Part shown: piece by piece, positions 6,823 through 21,087 of the stretch
Layout: every line of letters begins with the position of its first letter
Numbering within the stretch: the stretch's first letter is position 1
Source of the DNA: Malikia sp.
GTDB taxonomy: Bacteria; Pseudomonadota; Gammaproteobacteria; Burkholderiales; Burkholderiaceae_C
Assembly: GCF_028687635.1 (NCBI RefSeq)
Contig: NZ_JAQTZS010000016.1
Location: forward strand, 1 to 53,156
Length of the DNA: 53,156 nt
Direction of reading: 5' to 3'
Made by a program: the position numbers and the translations under genes
Notes under the pieces: model-generated
Told to the model about the DNA's origin: nothing
Database searches by the model: none
The model's input: only the letters and a program-made list of their open reading frames with translations

Positions 6823-8385
6823 TCAATGTTGAAGCTGTTCCGTTTCCACTTCAAACCCCACCACGCTACGCTGCTCGCGGCTGAACTCCACCCCGATCAG
6901 ATGGATCGGCTCGCCGCGCGCGCGGTACTTGTCGGCGTAGCCCCGGTCCTTGATCTGCTGCAGCGCCCGCCCCTCGGGCACCAGCTCGACCACCTTGAAC
7001 TCGAACAGGTAGATGTTCTGGTTGAACAGCACCGTCATGTCGATGCGGCCATGGTTCGTGACGTCTTCCAGCCGGATCTCCAGCCCCAGCGCGGCGAAGT
7101 GGCTGTAGAAGACGCTGGCGTAGTAGCCCTCGTACTGGGCGATCGGGTTGCTGCGGTACCAGTCGTTCGGGATGCTGGCGAAGAAGGCCGTGAACAAGGC
7201 TTGCAGACCTGCGAAGTCGTTGGCCAGCAGCAGGCGGTAGAGCTGCCCGCTTTGGCGTCCCGGCTGCGACAGATTTCCCGTCAGGCCTTGCAGCAGCGCG
7301 CCGTTCAGGCTGGACTCGACCTCCAGGTTCGGGTACTTGAGCGTGTACTCGGTGCGCGCGCCCATCTTGAACTGGCTGGCAATCGTCAGGTAGCCCGACT
7401 GGAACATCAGCGCCTCGGTCGAGATCTGCTCGACGTCGAATGACGATAACAGCGACTCCATCGCGACCAGCTGCCCGAGCTCAGGGGTGAAAGCTTGCCG
7501 CTGCGTCAGCAGATCGACCAGGAAGGTCGGCGTGCCGGTCTCGAACCAGTAGGGCTTGAACTGCCGCTCCTGAAACAGCAGCAGCAAATCGAAAGGGTTG
7601 TAGACGCTGGTGCCCGTCCAGTTGTAGCCGTTGTACCAGCGCCGGATCTCGTCGCGGTCGAGACCTGGTAGCTCGGGTGCGAACACCTGATCCACGTCCT
7701 CGTCGGTGTAGCCGCAGATGGCCGAATAAGCCGCCGAAACCGTGATGTCGCGCAGGTTGTTGAGCCCCGAGAACAGCGATACCTTGCTGAACTTGCTCAC
7801 GCCGGTCAGCATCGCGAACTTGATATGCGCGTCCTCGTCCTTGATGACCGAGTAGAGGTTACGCAAGCCGTCGCGCATCTCGCGCGCTATTGCCGGCTCG
7901 GTGATGTTGTCCAGGATCGGCTTGTCGTATTCATCGACCAGGACCACCACGCGCTGGCCCGCGCCCGCATGAGCGCCGCGGATGAGCTGTGCGAACAAGC
8001 CCGAGATGTCCTGTGCCCCGGGCATCTCCAGTCCCAATCGCACATAGTTGTCTTGCAGCAGCAGCCTGATGCGTTGTTCCAGCTCGGCGCGACTGTGCTG
8101 TACTCCCTTGCCGAAGCTGATGCGAATGACCGGATAAATCCTGGACCAGTCCCAGTGTTGCTCGGCATGGAGTCCCGTGAACAAGACACGGTTGCCCTCG
8201 AACAGTTCGGCGATGGTGTCGAGCAGCAGGCTCTTGCCGAAGCGCCTGGGTCGGCTCAGGAAGTAGTGCGAGCCCTCGTCGACCAGGCGCAGGATCAGCG
8301 GCGTCTTGTCGACGTAGTAGCAGTTGTCTTCGCGGATCTTGGCGAAGGTCTGGATGCCGATCGGCAGTCTTTTGCGGGCACTCAT
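6823..8385 (-). CDS. AAA-ATPase_like / PD-(D/E)XK nuclease family protein (copy C)
   Basis: This 520-residue protein is the third member of the AAA-ATPase_like plus PDDEXK_9 (DUF1703) family in the window. Lysine 51 and serine 52 belong to the P-loop RPRRFGKS, aspartate 151 and glutamate 152 to the Walker B LVDEYDKP, and the nuclease core GRIDMTV...FEFKV lies near residues 445-465. It is closest to copy B in the middle part (FKMGARTEYTLKYPN) but to copy A around residues 220-290 (FQERQFKPYW). Unlike A and B it stands alone, with the antitoxin gene downstream on the same strand and the HlyD gene upstream. Function is unknown; all catalytic motifs appear intact. Confidence 0.88.
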   Translation of the reverse strand: MSARKRLPIGIQTFAKIREDNCYYVDKTPLILRLVDEGSHYFLSRPRRFGKSLLLDTIAELFEGNRVLFTGLHAEQHWDWSRIYPVIRISFGKGVQHSRAELEQRIRLLLQDNYVRLGLEMPGAQDISGLFAQLIRGAHAGAGQRVVVLVDEYDKPILDNITEPAIAREMRDGLRNLYSVIKDEDAHIKFAMLTGVSKFSKVSLFSGLNNLRDITVSAAYSAICGYTDEDVDQVFAPELPGLDRDEIRRWYNGYNWTGTSVYNPFDLLLLFQERQFKPYWFETGTPTFLVDLLTQRQAFTPELGQLVAMESLLSSFDVEQISTEALMFQSGYLTIASQFKMGARTEYTLKYPNLEVESSLNGALLQGLTGNLSQPGRQSGQLYRLLLANDFAGLQALFTAFFASIPNDWYRSNPIAQYEGYYASVFYSHFAALGLEIRLEDVTNHGRIDMTVLFNQNIYLFEFKVVELVPEGRALQQIKDRGYADKYRARGEPIHLIGVEFSREQRSVVGFEVETEQLQH

Positions 8386-8428
8386 ATCGTGAGTCTGTCA
8401 CAGCCTGCCGGTCGCTATGATGCGCGCA

Positions 8429-9793
8429 TCACGGCTCCTGTGCCGCCTCGCTCAAGCCCCGCATGATCGGGTACATCACATAGGACATGACCGAGCGCTT
8501 GCCGACCACGATCTCGGCGCTCAGCGTCATGCCGGGGATCAGCGGGGCGTTGCGCGGCAGGTTGCGCAGTTCGTTCTGCTCCAGCTTGGCGCGTCCCAGG
8601 TAGTAGGGCGCGCCGGCCTGGCCGGCTTGCTGGGTGAAGGCGTCGCGGCCGAGCTTTTCCAGCTTGCCCTTGATCAGGCCGTGCTTCTGGAACGGGAAGG
8701 CGTCGATCTTCAGGCGCACCGGGTCGTCGAGCTTGACGTAGCCGACGTCCTGGGCCTCGATCTGCACCTCGGCCTCCAGCGTCTCGCCCAGCGGCACCAG
8801 CGTGACCAGTGGCTCGGCCTCGCGGATGATGGAGCCGGTCGAGCGCGCGGCGATTTCGAGCACCACGGCGTCGCTCGGTGCCACCAGCTCGATCAGGCGG
8901 CTGCGGCGTTCGGCCTTCTTGACCTGTTCGGCCACGCTGTCGCGCTCGCGCCGCACGGCCACCAGCTCCTCGGTCGACTTCTGGCGCCACTCGCGGCTGA
9001 AGCTGGCTTTCTCGGCTTCGGCCTCGGCCAGCTGGCGCTTGAGCTCGATGCTGCGGTTGCGCGCGTTGATGAGCTCGCGCTCGACTTCCTGGCGCCGCTC
9101 GCGGCTTTCCAGCAGCTTCATGTTGGACTGGAACTGCTGCTGCGTCAGCTTCTCGTTCATGCTCTCGATTTCGAGCAGCGACTTGACGCGGCCTTCCAGG
9201 CTCTGGATGTCATGCGTGTTCGTGGCCATGGCGGCCTTGTTGCGCTCGATGCTCTCGTTGAGGCGCAGCAGCCGGGCCTGGTAGCTGGCCAGCCGTTCGC
9301 CTTGCAATTGCGCTTGCAGTTGCTCGTCCCGGTTCCGGCCCTGTGATGCGGCGGCCTTGCCGGCCAGTTCCTGCTCGACGCGCTGTACCTCGGCGTCCAG
9401 GCTCTTGAGCCGGTCCTGGACCTGGGTCAGGTCGGCGGTGATGAAGGTCGGGTCGAGCACGGCCAGCACCTGGCCCTTCTTGACGATCTGGCCGGGCTGG
9501 ACGTTGAGCGCGCTGATCTGCGCGGTCTCCAGCGGCTGCAGCACGATGTTGGGCTGGGCCGTGACCAGCTTGCCGCGCGCGGTGACGACCTGATCGACCT
9601 CGAACCAGCTGGCCCAGGCGATGGTGGTGGCGATCAGCCCGACCAGCAGGTAAAGCGTGGCCGACAGGCCGCCGGGCAGGGGTTTCTTCTCCAGCGCGTC
9701 GGCGTCGGGCAGGAAGTCGGTGCGCCAGCGGCCGGTCTTGCCGCGCGTGCGGGCGACTGCGGGTTTCAAAGGTGGCTGGTTTGCTGGTTCCAT
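8429..9793 (-). CDS. HlyD-family type I secretion adaptor (membrane fusion protein)
   Basis: The 454-residue protein would bridge the inner-membrane ABC transporter and an outer-membrane TolC channel in a type I secretion system. It has a short cytoplasmic tail, one membrane helix near residues 42-64, a split lipoyl domain (QPLETAQISALNVQPGQIVKKGQ and later VAPSDAVVLE), a long charged coiled coil from about 115 to 310, and a C-terminal beta-barrel ending LIPGMTLSAEIVVGKRSVMSY, a typical HlyD-type ending. Its start overlaps the end of the ABC gene by 28 bases, so the two are translated together. Neither a TolC gene nor an RTX-like substrate is in the window. Confidence 0.9.
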   Translation of the reverse strand: MEPANQPPLKPAVARTRGKTGRWRTDFLPDADALEKKPLPGGLSATLYLLVGLIATTIAWASWFEVDQVVTARGKLVTAQPNIVLQPLETAQISALNVQPGQIVKKGQVLAVLDPTFITADLTQVQDRLKSLDAEVQRVEQELAGKAAASQGRNRDEQLQAQLQGERLASYQARLLRLNESIERNKAAMATNTHDIQSLEGRVKSLLEIESMNEKLTQQQFQSNMKLLESRERRQEVERELINARNRSIELKRQLAEAEAEKASFSREWRQKSTEELVAVRRERDSVAEQVKKAERRSRLIELVAPSDAVVLEIAARSTGSIIREAEPLVTLVPLGETLEAEVQIEAQDVGYVKLDDPVRLKIDAFPFQKHGLIKGKLEKLGRDAFTQQAGQAGAPYYLGRAKLEQNELRNLPRNAPLIPGMTLSAEIVVGKRSVMSYVMYPIMRGLSEAAQEP

Positions 9794-11907
9794 AGGTCGG
9801 TATAGGGCTCGCAGCGGCCCAGCAGGGCGCCGTGGGGGCCGGCATCATCCAGATGACCGCGCTCGAAGACGAAGATCTGGTCGGCATGGACCAGGGTGGA
9901 CAGGCGGTGGCTGACGATGATGACCGTGCGGTCGGCCGCGATGCGACCGAGGTTGCGGATGAAGATGGCCTCGCTCTCGGGGTCGAGCGCGCTCGACGCT
10001 TCGTCGAGGATCAGGATGCGTGGCGAGGGCAGCAGGGCGCGCGCGATCGCCAGCCGCTGGCGCTGGCCGCCCGACAGGTTGCCGGCGTTTTCTTCCAGCA
10101 GGGTGTCGTAGCCCTGGGGCAGGCGCTCGATGAACTCGTCGGCACCGGCGGCCTGGGCGGCGGCCACGATCTGCTCGAAGCTGGCGTCGGGACGCGCCAT
10201 CGCGATGTTCTCGCGCACGCTGCCGCGGAACATGAAGTTGTCCTGCAGCACCACGCCGATGCTGCGGCGCAGGTGGGCCAGGTCGATTTCGCGGATGTCG
10301 ACGCCGTCGAAGCGCACCACGCCTTCCTGCACCGGGTACAGGCCCTGGATCAGGCGGGTGAAGGTGGTCTTGCCCGAGCCGCTGCGCCCGACCACGCCGA
10401 CCACGGTGCCGGGCGCGATGTTGAGGTTGATGCGGTCGAGGGCGGTCGTGCTGGCGCCGGGGTAGCGGAAGGTGACGCCGTCGAGCGCGATCTGGCCCTT
10501 GAAGGCCGGGCGCAGGCCGCCCGAGGACTTGCGCTCGGGCGGGTGGTTCATGACCTCGCCGAGCATCTTGACCGACAGCGCGGTCTCCTGGTACTGGTGC
10601 ACCAGGCCGACGATCTGCACCAGCGGGCCGACCACGCGATTCGACATCATCTGGAACGCGATCAGAGCGCCGACGGTCAGCTCCAGGCTGAAGACGTCGA
10701 GCGCGCCGATCGCGATCACGCTGACCATCATCAGCTTTTCCAGCAACTGGGTCACGGTGCTGGCGGCGATCGACATGCGGCCGACGCCGAAATGCATCTG
10801 GATGCTGGTGGCCGAGTACTGGTCCCAGAGCTTGCGCTGCTTGGGCTCGATCGCCAGCGACTTGACGGTGCGCATGCCGTGGATGGTCTCGACCAGCATC
10901 GACTGGCGCGTGCCCTCGGCGTTGTAGAGCGCCTGCAGTCTTGTGTTGAAGGGCTTGATCAGCAGCACCACGATCAGCGCCATCAGGCCTGAGAAGCCGA
11001 ACACCACGGCCGCGAGCTTGCCGCTGTACGACACCAGCAGCGGGATGAACAGGATCAGGCCGATGGCGTCGAGCGCGGTGAAGAACAGCTGCCCGGTCAG
11101 GAAGCCGCGGATCGACTGCACCTGCTGCATGTGGCGCACGATGACGCCGGCGGTGTGGCTCTCGAAATACTCGATCGGCAGCGACAGCAGCTTGCCGAAG
11201 GTGCGCCGCGCCAGCCGGATGTCGATCACGTTGGTCGCGTGCAGCAGCAGGGTCTGGCGCATGAAGCCGAAGCCGGCCTCGAACAGCAGCAGGCCGACGA
11301 TGGCCACCGTCAGCACGGTCAGGGTCGAGTAGCTCTCGTGCACCAGCACCTTGTCGATGATCAGCTGCGAGAAGATCGGCATCCCCATGCCGAGCAGCTG
11401 CAGCATGATGGCGGTGATGGCGATGTCGCGGAAGGCCTTGCGCTGGCGCAGGATCTCGGGGATGAACCAGCGCAGCCCGAACGGCTGGTTCTCGTCGAGC
11501 AGCTTGTGCTGGCGCTTGAGCAGCACCAGCTGGCCGGACCAGCTGGCCAGGAAGTCGGCCCGCTCGACCAGACCGATCTGGCCGCTGCCGGCCAGCGGGT
11601 CGAGCATGGCCAGTCTCGGGCCGTTGTCGCCCGCCTGCACGCCCGCGATGATGACCGAGCTGCCGTCGTGCCGGCGCGCCAGCAGCGGAAAGACGTCCTT
11701 GAGCTCGACCAGCTCAGCCCAGCTGGAGTCGACCCGCTGCGCCTTGAAGCCCAGCTCGGCGGCCATGCGCAGCAGCAGCTTGTCGTCGGGTTCGCTGGCG
11801 TCGAGCGCGTATTCATGCACCAGCCGCTCGGGCAGTGCCTGGACGCCGTGGTGCTGGGCGATCGCGGTCAGGCATTGGAGGGTGGAGTGGCGGTACTCAG
11901 GGGTCAT
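9766..11907 (-). CDS. Type I secretion ABC transporter with C39-like domain (HlyB type)
   Basis: This inner-membrane ATPase of 713 residues would export a protein through the partner HlyD. The N-terminal 135 residues form a C39-peptidase-like domain in which the position of the catalytic cysteine appears to be serine ([15 protein letters not shown]), so it probably binds rather than cleaves its substrate, as in HlyB. A six-helix membrane domain spans about 155-430. The nucleotide-binding domain has Walker [10 protein letters not shown] near 505, signature NLSGGQRQR, Walker [13 protein letters not shown] and the switch histidine IVSHRLS. ATG at 11907 begins the C39-like domain; the open frame extends 52 codons further without conserved residues. 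It is the first gene of a two-gene operon and diverges from metH. Confidence 0.9.
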   Translation of the reverse strand: MTPEYRHSTLQCLTAIAQHHGVQALPERLVHEYALDASEPDDKLLLRMAAELGFKAQRVDSSWAELVELKDVFPLLARRHDGSSVIIAGVQAGDNGPRLAMLDPLAGSGQIGLVERADFLASWSGQLVLLKRQHKLLDENQPFGLRWFIPEILRQRKAFRDIAITAIMLQLLGMGMPIFSQLIIDKVLVHESYSTLTVLTVAIVGLLLFEAGFGFMRQTLLLHATNVIDIRLARRTFGKLLSLPIEYFESHTAGVIVRHMQQVQSIRGFLTGQLFFTALDAIGLILFIPLLVSYSGKLAAVVFGFSGLMALIVVLLIKPFNTRLQALYNAEGTRQSMLVETIHGMRTVKSLAIEPKQRKLWDQYSATSIQMHFGVGRMSIAASTVTQLLEKLMMVSVIAIGALDVFSLELTVGALIAFQMMSNRVVGPLVQIVGLVHQYQETALSVKMLGEVMNHPPERKSSGGLRPAFKGQIALDGVTFRYPGASTTALDRINLNIAPGTVVGVVGRSGSGKTTFTRLIQGLYPVQEGVVRFDGVDIREIDLAHLRRSIGVVLQDNFMFRGSVRENIAMARPDASFEQIVAAAQAAGADEFIERLPQGYDTLLEENAGNLSGGQRQRLAIARALLPSPRILILDEASSALDPESEAIFIRNLGRIAADRTVIIVSHRLSTLVHADQIFVFERGHLDDAGPHGALLGRCEPYTDLWNQQTSHL

Positions 11908-12138
11908 GCCGAAATCTGGACTCGGGTTCTGGGTCGATTGCCGGGGGCAGGGCGAGGCACCAACCTGAAAGGATTTGGTCAGGCTGGAGTGGGCTCGAAT
12001 AAAATTGCACGTTCCCAAGAAGCGCTGCAGCGTCCGATTATCTCTGTTCCCGCAAGGGGGCAATCGCGACGTCAGGCTTGGGTCTTCCTGTCCTTAACGG
12101 CGCTTGCCGGATTTTCATTAGCCTTCCAGGTGAGTGCA

Positions 12139-14907
<2,769 letters not shown>

Positions 14908-14908
14908 T

Positions 14909-17005
<2,097 letters not shown>

Positions 17006-17031
17006 TTCATTTCCCCCCAGGAGAGAACGAC

Positions 17032-18498
17032 ATGAACAAGAAGCTATTGAGCCTTGGACTCGCGCTGGCCACCACGGCCACGCTGGCGCAGGACGGCGGT
17101 GCGGCCGCGACAGCGGTGGCCCAGGTGGCCGACGTGGCGGCAGCCACGGCAGCGGCTGTCCCGGTGCCCAACAAGGGTGACACCGCCTGGATGATGGTCT
17201 CCACCCTGCTGGTGATCCTGATGACCGTGCCGGGGCTGGCGCTGTTCTACGGCGGCCTGGTGCGCGGCAAGAACATGCTCAGCGTCCTGATGCAGGTCAT
17301 GGTGGTGTTCTCGCTCGCGGTCGTGCTGTGGTTCACCTATGGCTACAGCCTGGCCTTCACCGAGGGCAACAGCTTCATCGGCGGCCTCGACCGCCTGTTC
17401 ATGAAGGGCATCTGGGACAACGCCACCGGCACCTTCGCCAACGCCGCTACCTTCAGCAAGGGCGTGGTGATTCCCGAGATCGTGTTCGCCGCCTTCCAGG
17501 CCACCTTCGCCGGCATCACCTGCGCGCTGATCGTCGGCGCCTTCGCCGAGCGCATGAAGTTCTCGGCCGTGCTGCTGTTCACCGCGATCTGGTTCACCTT
17601 CAGCTACCTGCCGGTCGCGCACATGGTCTGGTTCTGGATGGGTCCCGACGCCTACAGCTCGGCCGCCGTGGTCGACGAGATGACCGGCAAGGCCGGCCTG
17701 ATCTGGCAGTGGGGCGCGCTCGACTTCGCGGGCGGCACCGTGGTGCACATCAACGCCGCCGTCGCGGGCCTGGTCGGCGCCTACATGGTGGGCAAGCGCA
17801 TCGGCTATGGCCGTGAATCGATGGCGCCGCACAGCCTGACCCTGACCATGGTCGGCGCCTCGCTGCTGTGGGTGGGCTGGTTCGGCTTCAACGCCGGCTC
17901 GGCGCTGGAAGCCAATGGCTTCGCCGGCCTGGCCTTCATCAACACCTTCGCCGCCACCGCCGCCGCCGTGCTGGCCTGGTGCCTGGGCGAAGCGCTGATG
18001 CGTGGCAAGGCCTCGATGCTGGGCGCTGCATCGGGCGCCGTCGCCGGCCTGGTCGCGATCACCCCGGCCGCCGGCAACGTCGGCATCGGTGGCGCGCTGG
18101 TGATGGGTCTGCTGTCGGGCTTCGCCGGCCTGTGGGGCGTGCATGGCCTCAAGAAGCTGCTCGGCGCGGACGACTCGCTCGATGTCTTCGGCGTGCACGG
18201 TGTCTGCGGCATCCTGGGGGCGCTGCTGACCGGCGTCTTCAACAGCCCGGCCCTCGGCGGCCCTGGCTTCGTCGCCGACTGGTCGACCGCCACCATGGTC
18301 ACCGCCGCCGATTACTCGATCGCCGCCCAGGTCTGGGTCCAGGCCAAGGCCGTGCTGCTGACCATCGTCTGGTCGGGCGTGGTCTCGGTGGTCGCCTACA
18401 AGGTCGTCGATCTGCTGGTCGGCCTGCGCGTCAGCGAGGAAGCCGAGCGCGAGGGTCTGGACATCAGCAGCCACGGCGAGAGCGCCTACAACCGCTGA
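17032..18498 (+). CDS. amtB: Ammonium transporter AmtB
   Basis: AmtB is a trimeric inner-membrane ammonium channel, blocked by GlnK when nitrogen is plentiful. The 488-residue product begins with a cleavable signal peptide (MNKKLLSLGLALATTATLAQ), an alanine-rich linker, and then the Amt core from DTAWMMVSTLLVILMTVPGL. Eleven hydrophobic helices follow; the conserved AFAERMKF, DFAGGTVVHINAAVAGL (pore histidine) and DDSLDVFGVHGVCGILGALL (second histidine) are intact. GGAGAG precedes the ATG. It forms an operon with glnK, from which it is separated by 26 bases. Confidence 0.96.
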   Translation: MNKKLLSLGLALATTATLAQDGGAAATAVAQVADVAAATAAAVPVPNKGDTAWMMVSTLLVILMTVPGLALFYGGLVRGKNMLSVLMQVMVVFSLAVVLWFTYGYSLAFTEGNSFIGGLDRLFMKGIWDNATGTFANAATFSKGVVIPEIVFAAFQATFAGITCALIVGAFAERMKFSAVLLFTAIWFTFSYLPVAHMVWFWMGPDAYSSAAVVDEMTGKAGLIWQWGALDFAGGTVVHINAAVAGLVGAYMVGKRIGYGRESMAPHSLTLTMVGASLLWVGWFGFNAGSALEANGFAGLAFINTFAATAAAVLAWCLGEALMRGKASMLGAASGAVAGLVAITPAAGNVGIGGALVMGLLSGFAGLWGVHGLKKLLGADDSLDVFGVHGVCGILGALLTGVFNSPALGGPGFVADWSTATMVTAADYSIAAQVWVQAKAVLLTIVWSGVVSVVAYKVVDLLVGLRVSEEAEREGLDISSHGESAYNR

Positions 18499-18568
18499 TC
18501 AGCGCCGGTTCACAGGGCATGACAACGGTGCCACAATGGTTTCAAACTCAACAGAGAAGGAGATGACC

Positions 18569-18892
18569 ATGCTGTACCGTTTCAAGTCCAAGGCCGGCGG
18601 CGATGTGGTGATGCTGCAGCCCAACGGCAAGCAACTGCTCGAAATCCTGGGCAAGGACCCGGCGGGACCCGGCATCATCCTGCCCGAGCAGATGCCCGGC
18701 GCGCTCCAGACGCTGCGCGACGCCGTGTTCGAGGAGGAGGCCGAGCTCCAGCGCGAGATCCAGGAGGCGCTCGCGCGTGACGATGACACGCCCGACCCGG
18801 ATCGCATCACCTTGCGCGTGCGCGTGACGCCCTTCATCGAACTGCTGCAGTACAGCATGCGCGAGAACACCCCGGTGACCTGGGGCGTCTGA
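18569..18892 (+). CDS. DUF1840 family protein
   Basis: This small cytoplasmic protein of 107 residues matches the DUF1840 family, common in betaproteobacteria and without known function. The family pattern is visible: MLYRFKSKAGGDVVML at the start, LLEILGKDP, GIILPEQMPGAL in the middle, and a C-terminal RVTPFIELLQ segment. A run of glutamates around residues 50-65 is probably helical. ATG 18569 has AAGGAG 6 bases upstream; an ATG at 18563 sits too close to it. Its end is 3 bases from the convergent Bug gene. Confidence 0.85.
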   Translation: MLYRFKSKAGGDVVMLQPNGKQLLEILGKDPAGPGIILPEQMPGALQTLRDAVFEEEAELQREIQEALARDDDTPDPDRITLRVRVTPFIELLQYSMRENTPVTWGV

Positions 18893-18895
18893 GGA

Positions 18896-19876
18896 TCAGT
18901 CGGCGTACTGGCCGGCCGCGTCGATCACGGTCTTGAGCTTGGCGATCTGGTCGGCCACGAAGGCCTTGTGCTCGGCCGGCTCGATCCGCTTGTCGGTCGC
19001 GACGATGGCGCCCAGCGCTTCCTGGCGCTTGATGAACTCGGGGTCCTTGAGCGCGACCTTGAGCGCATCGTTGATCTTCCTGGTGACGGCGGCCGGCGTG
19101 CCCTTGGGCGCGTAGAGGCCGTGCCAGATCGTCAGGTTGAAGTTCTTCAGCCCCATCTCGGACAGCGTCGGATAGTCTTTCAGCAGCTTGTGGCCGCTCA
19201 GCGGCTTGGCCGTGGTGACCGCGAAGGCCTTGACCCGACCGGACTCGATCTGGCTGGTGGTGTTGGTGGTCTGGTCGCACATCACGTCGACCTGGCCGCT
19301 CATCAGCGCGGTCATGGCTGGCGCCGTGCCGCCGAAGGGCACCGTGGTCATCGGGGTGTTGAGCTTCATCGCACTTTGCCACATCAGGCCGCACAGGTGC
19401 GAGGCCGAACCCAGGCCGGCATGCGCCAGGTTGAGCTTGCCGGCGTTGGCGCGGATGTAGTTCTCGAAGTCGCGGTAGGTGTTGGCCGGCAGCTGCGGCT
19501 TGCCGATCAGCGTCATCGGCACGTCGTTGACGATGCCCAGGTACTCGAAGTCCTCCAGCGGCTTGTAGGCCAGCTTGCGGTACAGCGCCGGGGTCGAGGC
19601 CATGCCGATATGCGTCAGCAGCAGGGTGTGGCCGTCGGGCGCGGCGCGCGCGACCTTGGCCGTGCCGATGGTGCTGCCGGCGCCAGCGGCGTTCTCGATC
19701 ACGATGGTCGCGCCCAGCGGCTTGCGCAGCGCCTCGGCCAGATCGCGCGCGACGCGGTCGGTCGGACCGCCGGCCGCGAAGGGCACCACGATGCTCACGT
19801 TCTTGCTCGGGAAGTTCTGTGCCTGGGCGCTCAGGGTGGCGCTCAGTGCCAGGATGGCGAGGGCAATGGCTTTCAT
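18896..19876 (-). CDS. Bug/TctC-family periplasmic solute-binding protein
   Basis: Bug proteins bind carboxylates or similar small molecules in the periplasm, some of them for tripartite tricarboxylate transporters. This protein of 326 residues has a signal peptide (MKAIALAILALSATLSAQAQ), then the family motifs VSIVVPFAAGGPTDRVAR, the GAGSTIGTAKVARAAPDGHTLL loop and a terminal segment rich in KDPEF. No TctA or TctB membrane genes are nearby, as is usual for the many orphan Bug genes of Burkholderiales. The ligand cannot be predicted. AGGAG precedes the ATG, and a hairpin lies in the leader. Confidence 0.93.
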   Translation of the reverse strand: MKAIALAILALSATLSAQAQNFPSKNVSIVVPFAAGGPTDRVARDLAEALRKPLGATIVIENAAGAGSTIGTAKVARAAPDGHTLLLTHIGMASTPALYRKLAYKPLEDFEYLGIVNDVPMTLIGKPQLPANTYRDFENYIRANAGKLNLAHAGLGSASHLCGLMWQSAMKLNTPMTTVPFGGTAPAMTALMSGQVDVMCDQTTNTTSQIESGRVKAFAVTTAKPLSGHKLLKDYPTLSEMGLKNFNLTIWHGLYAPKGTPAAVTRKINDALKVALKDPEFIKRQEALGAIVATDKRIEPAEHKAFVADQIAKLKTVIDAAGQYAD

Positions 19877-19892
19877 CTTGTCTCCTGTTGGG

Positions 19893-19918
19893 GGATCCGG
19901 GACGGGGGTCCCCGATCC
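19893..19918 (-). other. Leader hairpin of the Bug gene
   Basis: Arms GGATCCGGGAC and GTCCCCGATCC pair over 11 positions with one mismatch around a GGGG loop. The structure ends 16 bases upstream of the ATG, just before AGGAG, so it would sit in the mRNA leader. A regulatory role is possible but not shown. Confidence 0.4.
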
Positions 19919-20043
19919 TGCCGGATTCGAAGCCTGCTACCTGACGCCGAACTGACTGGGCTGGACGGCTGCGGGCGGTGCGGCAGCGGGCGACGGTGCG
20001 AGAATCTGGTCATTTCCGCACCAAGGCCCCGGCCCGTTCCGCC

Positions 20044-21030
20044 ATGTCCAAGACCCTGTCCCTGCCCAAGCGTCCGCAGTCCGCCGCCGACCAACCGAAG
20101 TGGGAGGCGACCCGCAGCTCGCGTCCCGCGCCCAGCGGGCAGTCGACCGCGCGCCAGGCCCAGCCGCCGCGCAGCCCTCGGCCCCAGGGGCAGATGCCTG
20201 CTGCGGCGCGCCCGCCCAGGCCGGCGGCACGGCCCGACAGCCGCGATGCCAGCGAGCCGGTGCGCCTGAACAAGCGCCTGTCCGACCTCGGCCTGTGCTC
20301 GCGCCGCGAGGGCGACGAGTGGATCGAGCGTGGCTGGGTGCTGGTCAATGGTCGGGTCGCGCAGATGGGGCAGCAGGTCACCGCGCTTGACCAGATCGAG
20401 GTCGCGCCGCAGGCCACGGCCCAGCAGGGCGCCCGCGTCACCATCCTGCTGCACAAGCCGATCGGCTATGTCAGCGGCCTGCCCGAGGACGGCCACCAGA
20501 GCGCCGCCGTGCTGGTGCAGCCGCGCACGCGCTGGAAGGAGGATCGCGTGCCACGCCGCTTCGAGGCCGGCCACACGCGCGGGCTGGCGCCGGCCGGCCG
20601 GCTCGACATCGACTCGACCGGGCTGCTGATCCTGACCCAGGACGGCCGCGTGGCCAAGGCGCTGATCGGCGAGGATTCCGAGGTCGAGAAGGAATACCTG
20701 GTGCGCGTGCACTGGGCGCCCAACGGTCCCAAGGGCGTCGGCGTGGTGATGCAGGACCCACAGGCGGTGTTTCCGCCCGAGCGGCTGGCGCTGCTGCGCC
20801 ACGGCCTGAGCCTGGACGGCCAGCCGCTGCGCCCGGCCCAGGTCGAGTGGCAGAACCCGGACCAGCTGCGCTTCGTGCTGAAGGAAGGCAAGAAGCGCCA
20901 GATCCGCCGCATGTGCGAGCAGGTCGGGCTGCATGTGGTGGGCCTCAAGCGGATCCGCATCGGCCGCGTCGTGCTGGGCAACCTGCCGCTGGGCGAATGG
21001 CGCTTCCTGGGCGAGAATGAAAGGTTCTGA
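20044..21030 (+). CDS. RsuA/RluF-family 23S rRNA pseudouridine synthase
   Basis: The enzyme converts a uridine in rRNA to pseudouridine. The 328-residue protein begins with about 75 disordered residues rich in proline, arginine and alanine, then an S4 RNA-binding domain (VRLNKRLSDLGLCSRREGDEWIERGWVLVNG), then the catalytic domain with AGRLDIDSTGLLILTQDG, in which the first aspartate is the nucleophile. KEGKKRQIRRMCEQVGLHV closes the active site. The spacing fits RluF or the closely related RluB/RluE branch better than RluC/RluD. Which uridine is modified cannot be read off. Confidence 0.9.
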   Translation: MSKTLSLPKRPQSAADQPKWEATRSSRPAPSGQSTARQAQPPRSPRPQGQMPAAARPPRPAARPDSRDASEPVRLNKRLSDLGLCSRREGDEWIERGWVLVNGRVAQMGQQVTALDQIEVAPQATAQQGARVTILLHKPIGYVSGLPEDGHQSAAVLVQPRTRWKEDRVPRRFEAGHTRGLAPAGRLDIDSTGLLILTQDGRVAKALIGEDSEVEKEYLVRVHWAPNGPKGVGVVMQDPQAVFPPERLALLRHGLSLDGQPLRPAQVEWQNPDQLRFVLKEGKKRQIRRMCEQVGLHVVGLKRIRIGRVVLGNLPLGEWRFLGENERF

Positions 21031-21087
21031 GAATAAAAATTCATATAAATGAGTGAAAATGAACGGATCTGAAAAGGGGAATCGTTC

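Noticed and set aside
11131-12138. N-terminal extension of metH that might hold the homocysteine domain
   Set aside because: It is antisense to the secretion ABC gene, is rich in glutamine and histidine, and shows no zinc-binding cysteines of the homocysteine module.
11908-12138. Cobalamin or SAM riboswitch upstream of metH
   Set aside because: I looked for a B12-box-like or SAM-riboswitch-like conserved core in these 231 bases and saw none; nothing else was recognised there.
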